NCBI GenBank assembly: GCA_030691435.1
Contig: JAUYEK010000350.1
Location: 1-7,031, forward strand
Source: Sulfuricella sp.
Lineage (GTDB): Bacteria; Pseudomonadota; Gammaproteobacteria; Burkholderiales; Sulfuricellaceae
Length of the DNA stretch: 7,031 nucleotides
Reading direction: 5' to 3'
How positions within the stretch are numbered: the stretch's first letter is position 1; every line of letters starts with the position of its first letter. Below, piece by piece: positions 6,054-7,031 of the stretch. A model generated the notes under the pieces. The model was not told the origin of the DNA. It ran no database searches and saw nothing but the letters and a program-made list of their open reading frames with translations. The position numbers and the translations under genes are program-made.

Positions 6054-6987
6054 TTGGTTTCTCTTTCGGCGCCACCTGCTGCAGAGCGGGTGAAACCTGT
6101 TCCTTGCTCACCTCAAGTGACTTGCCACCGCTGATGATGGCCTCTTCCGTCTCCTTGTTCAGGACGATCAGGCTGATGCGCCGATTGATTGGATTGTTGG
6201 GATCCTTGTCATCCAGCATTACCGCCGAAGACAGGCCGACCACGCGCAACATCTTGCTCTCCGCCATACCCCCTGAAATCAGCTCGCGCCTCGATGAATT
6301 GGCCCGGTCGGCAGATAGTTCCCAGTTGCTGTAACCCCTTTCTCCTGAAAAATAAGGCGTGGCATCGGTATGTCCGGACAGGCTGATCCGGTTCGGCACT
6401 TCATTCAGCATTTTGCCGATTTCCTGCAATACCTGGACGGTGTAGTTTTTCATGTGGGCACCGCCCAGATCGAACATCGGCCGGTTTTTCTCATCCACGA
6501 TCTGGATGCGCAGGCCTTCAGAGGTAATGTCGATCAGAATCTGGTCCTTGAACTGTTTCAGCATCGGGTTGGTCTCGATGGCTTTTTCAAGCTTCTCCTT
6601 CAACCCCTGGAGTTTCTTCAGCTCCTGCATTTCAAACTCTTCTTTTGCCGCTTTCAGGTTGATCGCTTGCTTTTTTACGGGGTCAAGGGCTTTTTGAACC
6701 TGCCCCTCTTTCTGCGACAAATCCTTGCCGCCGCCTTTAACCACGCTTGAAGCATCCCCGCTGCCGCTGCCGCCCTGCATGGCGACCTTCATAGGTGTTT
6801 TAAAATACTCGGCAATGCCTTCTAGCTCTCCTTTGGTGGTTGATCCCAGCAGCCACATCAGCAGAAAGAACGCCATCATCGCGGTCACGAAATCGGCGTA
6901 GGCGATTTTCCACGCACCGCCATGGTGGCCGTGCGCACTCTTTTTGATGCGCTTGACGATTATCGGGCGTTGCGAATCGTCGCTCAT
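6028..6987 (-). CDS. motB: Flagellar motor stator protein MotB
   Basis: MotB pairs with MotA in the inner membrane to form the proton-driven stator and anchors it to peptidoglycan. The 319-residue product opens with a short basic, His/Gly-rich cytoplasmic tail (HGHHGG, 19-24). A single membrane helix follows, WKIAYADFVTAMMAFFLLMW (26-45), containing the proton-carrying aspartate D32. After a plug-like segment (TKGELEGIAEYFKTPM, 51-66) comes a Gly/Ser/Lys-rich linker (70-95) and a charged, probably coiled region (96-150). The OmpA/MotB domain contains SGHTDATPY (204-212), NWELSADRAN (221-230), GLSSAVML (251-258) and NPINRRISLIVL (265-276). D207 and R228 fit the peptidoglycan-contacting residues. 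The tail after about 280 is low-complexity and charged. The ATG at 6987 has AGGA about ten bases upstream. Length is normal. motA would be expected immediately to the right, but the window ends 44 bases upstream. Confidence 0.96.
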   Translation of the reverse strand: MSDDSQRPIIVKRIKKSAHGHHGGAWKIAYADFVTAMMAFFLLMWLLGSTTKGELEGIAEYFKTPMKVAMQGGSGSGDASSVVKGGGKDLSQKEGQVQKALDPVKKQAINLKAAKEEFEMQELKKLQGLKEKLEKAIETNPMLKQFKDQILIDITSEGLRIQIVDEKNRPMFDLGGAHMKNYTVQVLQEIGKMLNEVPNRISLSGHTDATPYFSGERGYSNWELSADRANSSRRELISGGMAESKMLRVVGLSSAVMLDDKDPNNPINRRISLIVLNKETEEAIISGGKSLEVSKEQVSPALQQVAPKEKPNAAEGKNQ

Positions 6988-7031
6988 GCCTGATTCCTAA
7001 TTTTTATCTCTCCCAGAGAGTCGCCCTCACC

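Noticed and set aside
6984..7031. 3' end of motA overlapping motB
   Set aside because: One minus-strand frame is open from the edge and ends in TGA overlapping the motB ATG, but the 15 residues (ending EIKIRNQA) are too few to recognise as MotA.

Overview
The window looks like ordinary chromosome from a Gram-negative, probably betaproteobacterial organism. The proteins read as proteobacterial, base composition is moderately GC-rich, coding is dense with overlapping genes, and a CCCTCTCCCGC...GCGGGAGAGGG intergenic palindrome typical of proteobacteria is present. A member of Nitrosomonadales/Gallionellales would fit, but that placement is an inference from general familiarity and not from any search.

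Layout. Positions 1-630 (minus) hold the first 210 codons of CTP synthase (pyrG), running off the left edge. A 160-base divergent intergenic region follows. It carries a candidate pyrG promoter on the minus strand and, on the plus strand, a candidate feo promoter overlapped by a good Fur-box-like palindrome. Positions 791-2939 (plus) hold a ferrous-iron uptake pair, feoA and a short feoB. They are separated by about 106 bases that contain a dispersed-type palindromic repeat and a 36-codon reading frame touching both genes. The feoB stop overlaps, tail to tail, the stop of a four-gene minus-strand cluster.

In transcription order (right to left) that cluster is: motB (flagellar stator subunit, 6987-6028), a membrane-anchored SAM-dependent methyltransferase-like gene (6053-5181), an HDOD protein with a GAF-like C-terminus (5184-3739), and a SpoU/TrmH-family RNA 2'-O-methyltransferase (3706-2936). 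These genes overlap by 26 and 4 bases and are then separated by 32 bases, so they probably form one transcription unit.

How the genes work together: FeoA and FeoB form one iron-import system, probably switched off by Fur when iron is plentiful. MotB anchors the flagellar stator. The HDOD-GAF protein is a plausible signalling component, possibly linked to motility through its position, but this is not shown. The two methyltransferases have no demonstrated link to motility. I see no CRISPR array, transposase, tRNA, rRNA, defence system or biosynthetic cluster. I found no clearly new system. The most interesting points are the feoA-feoB junction with its inserted-looking repeat, the compact FeoB with an altered pore motif, and the motB-methyltransferase-HDOD coupling.
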